NCBI RefSeq assembly: GCF_003173775.1 | Contig: NZ_CP029552.1 | Location: 5,477,001 to 5,541,000 of the forward strand | From: Methylobacterium sp. 17Sr1-1 | Lineage (GTDB): Bacteria; Pseudomonadota; Alphaproteobacteria; Rhizobiales; Beijerinckiaceae | Length of the DNA: 64,000 nucleotides | Direction: 5' to 3' | Shown: piece after piece, positions 60,677-64,000 of the stretch | How the letters are laid out: each line of letters begins with the position of its first letter | Numbering within the stretch: the first letter of the stretch is position 1 | Translations under genes and position numbers: made by a program | Notes under the pieces: model-generated | Databases searched by the model: none | What the model was told of the DNA's origin: nothing | What the model saw: the letters and a program-made list of their open reading frames with translations, nothing else

Positions 60677-61978
60677 ATGGCGGGATCTTCGAAGAGTGGT
60701 TCCACGCGTCCGGAGACGGAGCGGGGAGCCCTCCGGCCGATGCCGGTCGTGCGGTGGGCCGCGGTGGCGGGCATCGCGCTCGCGGCGGCCAATTGCGCCG
60801 GGCCGACACCCAAGAATCTGGCGGTCAGGAGCGGCGGCCGCGAGATCGACCCGAAATACGGCGTCGCCGCGAGCCCGCGGCTCTACGGCGAGAACGACAA
60901 GATCCCGAAGGGCGGCGGCCGGCAGATGACCGGCAAGCCCTACGTCGTCGCCGGCCGCACCTACGTGCCGCGCCAGGACGCCCGCGGCTACGTGCGCGAG
61001 GGCCTGGCCTCCTGGTACGGCACCGCCTTCCACGGCCGCCAGACCGCCAACGGCGAGATCTTCGACCGCTTCTCGGTCGCGGCGGCGCATCCGACCCTGC
61101 CGCTGCCGAGCTACGCCCGGGTCACCAACCTGGCGAACGGCCACTCGATGGTGGTGCGGGTGAACGACCGCGGCCCCTACCACGCCGACCGGCTGATGGA
61201 CGTGTCGCAGGCGGTGGCCGAGGCCCTCGACTTCCGCCGCCGCGGCACCACGAAGGTCCGGGTCGAGTATGTCGGCAAGGCCTCGGTCGGCGGCAGCGAC
61301 GACCGCAAGCTGATGGCGACCCTGCGCACCGACGGACAACCCGCCGGCTCGCCGCTGGGCGCCAACATCATGGTGGCGGATGCCGGTGACGACGCGAGAC
61401 CCTTCGCGTTCCGCCAGCCCGAGCCGGAGCCGGTCCGCCCGATCGTCGAGAGGCCGCGGGTCGTCGCGCCGGTCCAGCTCGCCGAGGCCGAGCCGGAGAT
61501 CCGCCGCCCGGCCCTGCGCGCCCCCGTCCGCGTGCCGGTCCAGGTCGCCGAGCAAGCGGCCGAGCCAGGGGCCGAGGCGCCCCGCGGGCCGGCCCGGAGG
61601 CCCGCGCCCGTCCGCGTCGCCGCCGTCGAGGGCCTGAACCCGGGCCTCGCCGCGCCCCGTGCGGCGCGGTCCGTGGCTCCCGCCCCCGTCGCCCTGGCCC
61701 GCCGGCCGGCGCTCCCGAGCCAGGCCCCGAGCCAGGCCATGGCCTTCGCGGCCCATCCGGCGGCGGACCGCGCCTCGCTCGCCCAGGCGATGCAGGCCGC
61801 CGCGCACCCGGCCGGGGCCAAGGCCGCGAAGACGACCGTGATCGCGAAGAACGGCCCGCTGCCGATCGCGCCGCCGCTGCGTCTGGCCGGCGCCCAGAAG
61901 GGCGACCGGGAGGATGCCAAGGCGACGGGCCACAAGCCCGGCATGCCGCCGCGCTCGAAGGTGGCGGGGATGTATTGA
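60677..61978 (+). CDS. rlpA: septal ring lytic transglycosylase RlpA family lipoprotein
   Basis: A 433-residue protein from ATG 60677; ATG 60740 (MPVVRWAAVAGIALAAANCA) gives a tidier lipoprotein signal with Cys after AAN, an unusual lipobox. GLASWYGTAFHGRQTANGEI, ANGHSMVVRVNDRGPYH and LMDVSQAVAEALDF form the RlpA double-psi barrel, with the catalytic Asp in NDRGP. The C-terminal 170 residues are Pro/Ala-rich; no SPOR domain is seen. It should cleave denuded peptidoglycan at the septum. Confidence 0.92.
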   Translation: MAGSSKSGSTRPETERGALRPMPVVRWAAVAGIALAAANCAGPTPKNLAVRSGGREIDPKYGVAASPRLYGENDKIPKGGGRQMTGKPYVVAGRTYVPRQDARGYVREGLASWYGTAFHGRQTANGEIFDRFSVAAAHPTLPLPSYARVTNLANGHSMVVRVNDRGPYHADRLMDVSQAVAEALDFRRRGTTKVRVEYVGKASVGGSDDRKLMATLRTDGQPAGSPLGANIMVADAGDDARPFAFRQPEPEPVRPIVERPRVVAPVQLAEAEPEIRRPALRAPVRVPVQVAEQAAEPGAEAPRGPARRPAPVRVAAVEGLNPGLAAPRAARSVAPAPVALARRPALPSQAPSQAMAFAAHPAADRASLAQAMQAAAHPAGAKAAKTTVIAKNGPLPIAPPLRLAGAQKGDREDAKATGHKPGMPPRSKVAGMY

Positions 61979-62016
61979 GGGCAGGGGCACCCTTCCGGGT
62001 TGATGTCCGTGCTCCC

Positions 62017-62173
62017 CCACCCGCGACCTCATCCTGAGGTGTCTGGCGATCAAAGATCGCGAACGACGTGAGCCTCGAAGGAGGCCTCCAGAGATCTCAG
62101 CGGGATCTGGAGGCCTCCTTCGAGGTCAGTCAATCGTCGATCGACTGACACCTCGGGATGAGGTCGTGGTTGG
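62017..62173. repeat. palindromic element, Rhizobiales CCTCATCCTGAGG type
   Basis: GACCTCATCCTGAGGTGT...CCTCGAAGGAGGCCTCCAGA is answered by TCTGGAGGCCTCCTTCGAGG...ACACCTCGGGATGAGGTC. It resembles the CCTCATCCTGAGGAGC-type repeats common in Bradyrhizobium and Methylobacterium. It lies between rlpA and the dacA-type gene. Confidence 0.85.
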
Positions 62174-62347
62174 GATGAGGGGTGAGGACGCGGACGTCGG
62201 GCGATCGGCGTCTGCCGTCCCCGCCAGGGTCCACATCCGAAACGGTTCCCATCCCGCACTGCGGCACAGGCGCGGTTGCGCGGGCGCGAGCGGGGCGGCA
62301 CAGTGCGGCAGGCTCCCGGTTCGGCCGGACGATGAAGCGGTAGGGGT

Positions 62348-63574
62348 ATGCGTGTGATAGCGACCACCGGAGCGGGCAGGGCGCTCGCGCGCCGCGCCGC
62401 GGGATTGGCTCTGGCAGCCCTCCTCGGCGCCGCCATGGCGGCCTCCGACGCCCGCGCGCAGGCCTTCCAGACCCTGGCGCCGCACGCGATCCTGATCGAC
62501 GCCGATACCGGCGCGGTGCTGTTCGAGAAGGGGGCCGACGAGCCGTTCTCGCCTGCCAGCATGGCCAAGCTGATGACCGTCGAGGTGCTCTTCGACGAGA
62601 TGCGCAAGGGCAAGCTCGGCCCCGACACCGAGTTCACCATCAGCGAGAATGCCTGGCGCCGCGGCGGCGCCGGCGGCGGCGGCTCGTCGATGTTCGCCCA
62701 GCTCAACAGCAAGGTGAAGCTGCCCGACCTCCTGCGCGGCATCATCGTGCAGTCGGGCAACGACGCGGCGATCGCGGCGGCCGAGGGCGTCGCCGGCACC
62801 GAGGACAACTTTTCCCAGATCATGAACCGGCACGCGAAGGAGATCGGGCTCGAGCGCTCGACCTTCCGCAACGCCACCGGCTACTCCGCCCCCGACCAGA
62901 AGGTGACGGCCCGCGACCTCGCCAAGCTCGCCATCCACCTGATCGAGACCTATCCGGAGAACTACAAGCTCTTCGCCGAGCGCGAGTTCACCTGGAACAA
63001 GATCCGCCAGCAGAACCGCAACCCGCTGCTCACCCTCGACGTCGGCGCCGACGGGCTGAAGACCGGCTACCTCGAGGAATCCGGCTACGGCCTGACCGGC
63101 TCGGCGGTGCAGAACGGCCAGCGCCTAGTCCTGGTGGTGAGCGGCCTCAAGACCGCCCGCGACCGCGCCGCCGAGTCGCGCAAGCTGATCGAGTGGGGGT
63201 TCCGCGCCTTCGAGGCGCGCCAGGTCTTCAATGCCGGCGAGACCGTGGTGGAGGCCGAGACCTTCGGGGCCGAGAAGGGCCGGGTGCCCCTCGTCACGAA
63301 GAAGCCGGTGCGGCTGATGCTGCCGCGGGGCAACAGCGACCGGCTGGTGGCCCGCGCCACCTACCAGGGCCCGCTGACCGCCCCGGTGGAGGAGGGGCGC
63401 GAGGTCGGCCGGCTCAAGGTCACCCGCGGCGAGCAGGTGGTGCTCGACATGCCGCTCTACACCGCCGAGGCCGTGCCCGCCGGCACCATGACCCAGCGCG
63501 CCCTCGACGCGGCCATGGAGGTCGGCACCGGCTGGTTCCGCCAGGCCCTCGGCCGGATCACCAGCCGGTCGTGA
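62348..63574 (+). CDS. dacA: D-alanyl-D-alanine carboxypeptidase (penicillin-binding protein 5/6 type)
   Basis: A 408-residue periplasmic enzyme trimming peptidoglycan stem peptides. The signal peptide ends ASDARAQ. SMAK (residues 71-74) is the SxxK nucleophile motif, SGN (136-138) the second and KTG (238-240) the third. The C-terminal PBP5 domain follows ([16 protein letters not shown]) and the amphipathic end ([13 protein letters not shown]) should bind the membrane. It is translationally linked to tmk by a GTGA overlap. Confidence 0.95.
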   Translation: MRVIATTGAGRALARRAAGLALAALLGAAMAASDARAQAFQTLAPHAILIDADTGAVLFEKGADEPFSPASMAKLMTVEVLFDEMRKGKLGPDTEFTISENAWRRGGAGGGGSSMFAQLNSKVKLPDLLRGIIVQSGNDAAIAAAEGVAGTEDNFSQIMNRHAKEIGLERSTFRNATGYSAPDQKVTARDLAKLAIHLIETYPENYKLFAEREFTWNKIRQQNRNPLLTLDVGADGLKTGYLEESGYGLTGSAVQNGQRLVLVVSGLKTARDRAAESRKLIEWGFRAFEARQVFNAGETVVEAETFGAEKGRVPLVTKKPVRLMLPRGNSDRLVARATYQGPLTAPVEEGREVGRLKVTRGEQVVLDMPLYTAEAVPAGTMTQRALDAAMEVGTGWFRQALGRITSRS

Positions 63575-64000
63575 GCGAGGCGTCCCCGACGGCCGCGACG
63601 GTCGACTCCCGACGCCCCGGCTGCTTCATCACCTTCGAGGGCGGCGAGGGCGCCGGCAAGTCGACCCAGATCGCCCGGGCCGCGGCCTGGCTGCGCGCCG
63701 ACGGCACGGCCAAGACCCACGAGACGGTGACCACCCGAGAGGTGGTGACCACCCGCGAGCCCGGCGGCTCGCCCCGGGCCGAGCGGATCCGCGCCGCGGT
63801 GCTGTCCGGCGTCGCCAAGCCCCACGGCCCCTTCGCCGAGGCGCTCCTGTTCGCCGCCGCCCGCCTCGACCACCTCGCGACCCTGATCCGCCCGAGCCTC
63901 GCCCGCGGCGCCGTCGTGCTGTGCGACCGCTTCAGCGACTCGACCCGGGCCTACCAGGGCGCCGCCGGCGGGCTCGAGCCCGAGACGCTGTCGGCCCTGG
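63571..64000 (+). CDS. tmk: thymidylate kinase, partial (runs off the window)
   Basis: The GTG start overlaps the dacA stop. [20 protein letters not shown] is the P-loop, [20 protein letters not shown] the Tmk family motif, and [20 protein letters not shown] the DR(Y/F) and YQG substrate motifs. It phosphorylates dTMP. Between the P-loop helix and TREPGG an 18-bp tandem duplication (63727-63762) adds six residues (VTTREV then VTTREP), absent from usual Tmk proteins. The C-terminal part is outside the window. Confidence 0.95.
   Translation, partial: MSEASPTAATVDSRRPGCFITFEGGEGAGKSTQIARAAAWLRADGTAKTHETVTTREVVTTREPGGSPRAERIRAAVLSGVAKPHGPFAEALLFAAARLDHLATLIRPSLARGAVVLCDRFSDSTRAYQGAAGGLEPETLSAL
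63727..63762 (+). repeat. 18-bp tandem duplication inside tmk
   Basis: GTGACCACCCGAGAGGTG is followed directly by GTGACCACCCGCGAGCCC. The duplication keeps the frame and repeats VTTRE ahead of the PGG of the family motif. Confidence 0.85.

Overview
The window looks like chromosomal DNA of a high-GC alphaproteobacterium, most likely a Methylobacterium-type member of the Rhizobiales/Hyphomicrobiales. This is inferred from very GC-rich coding DNA, a PopZ-type polar organiser, an AapJQMP-type amino-acid importer, a Coq10/RatA-type protein beside lipA, a LAB_N-domain lipid A gene, and palindromic intergenic repeats of the kind known from this order. No plasmid or phage backbone is visible. No rRNA or CRISPR array was found.

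Layout. 1-4 kb: three glycosyltransferases and a methyltransferase with overlapping ends (surface glycan). 4.5 kb: tRNA-Pro(GGG). 4.6-6.2 kb: an NTF2-like / MmyB-type regulator / DUF1330 operon with a palindromic operator candidate. 6.3-8.4 kb: LemA plus two TPM-domain proteins. 8.5-10.5 kb: a chemoreceptor. 11-12 kb: an orphan HNH protein. 12.4-16 kb: an unusual TrpRS, an amidoligase-like enzyme and a membrane adenylate/guanylate cyclase, all on the minus strand. 16.2-18.1 kb: a ribbon-helix-helix regulator with a perfect 17-bp palindrome over its start, then a PHB-depolymerase-type esterase. 18.1-22.4 kb: a ferric-iron ABC importer. 23.1-26.4 kb: an accessory islet bounded by an IS701-type remnant and a MITE-like element with near-identical ends; it holds an AraC regulator, decayed coding remnants, an AT-rich secreted protein and a DUF805 protein. 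26.6-29.5 kb: an ArnT-like / DPM-like / LAB_N operon. 30-37 kb: lipA and a coq10-like gene, an SGNH hydrolase, an alpha/beta hydrolase, a ChaC-like gene and several small hypotheticals. 37.4 kb: a PNPOx-family gene frameshifted in a C7 run. 38-44.9 kb: a cystathionine beta-lyase-type gene, the aapJQMP operon behind a sigma-54 promoter candidate, and sseA. 45-46.5 kb: a near-consensus sigma-54 promoter before a 73-residue orphan, a DUF1328 peptide, tRNA-Asn and tRNA-Cys. 46.7-64 kb: a pcm-like methyltransferase, a TolC-like factor, popZ-like, valS, small hypotheticals, a divergent RND efflux pair, rlpA, a dacA-type carboxypeptidase and the start of tmk.

Two structural themes cut across the genes. 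First, many palindromic repeats sit between genes or run into gene ends, where they supply C-terminal codons or overlap stop codons (glycosyltransferase 1, HNH protein, alpha/beta hydrolase, pcm-like). Second, short tandem duplications of 14-18 bp recur at or near gene junctions and inside genes (3.9, 4.0, 4.95, 12.3, 14.6, 15.9, 30.0, 49.4 and 63.7 kb). One of these multiplied an ATGA stop/start overlap.

The least ordinary functional units are the cyclase-amidoligase pair next to a non-standard TrpRS, the self-palindromic RHH/esterase unit, and the sigma-54 promoter in front of the 73-residue orphan. Function calls rest on motifs read by eye; no database search was run.
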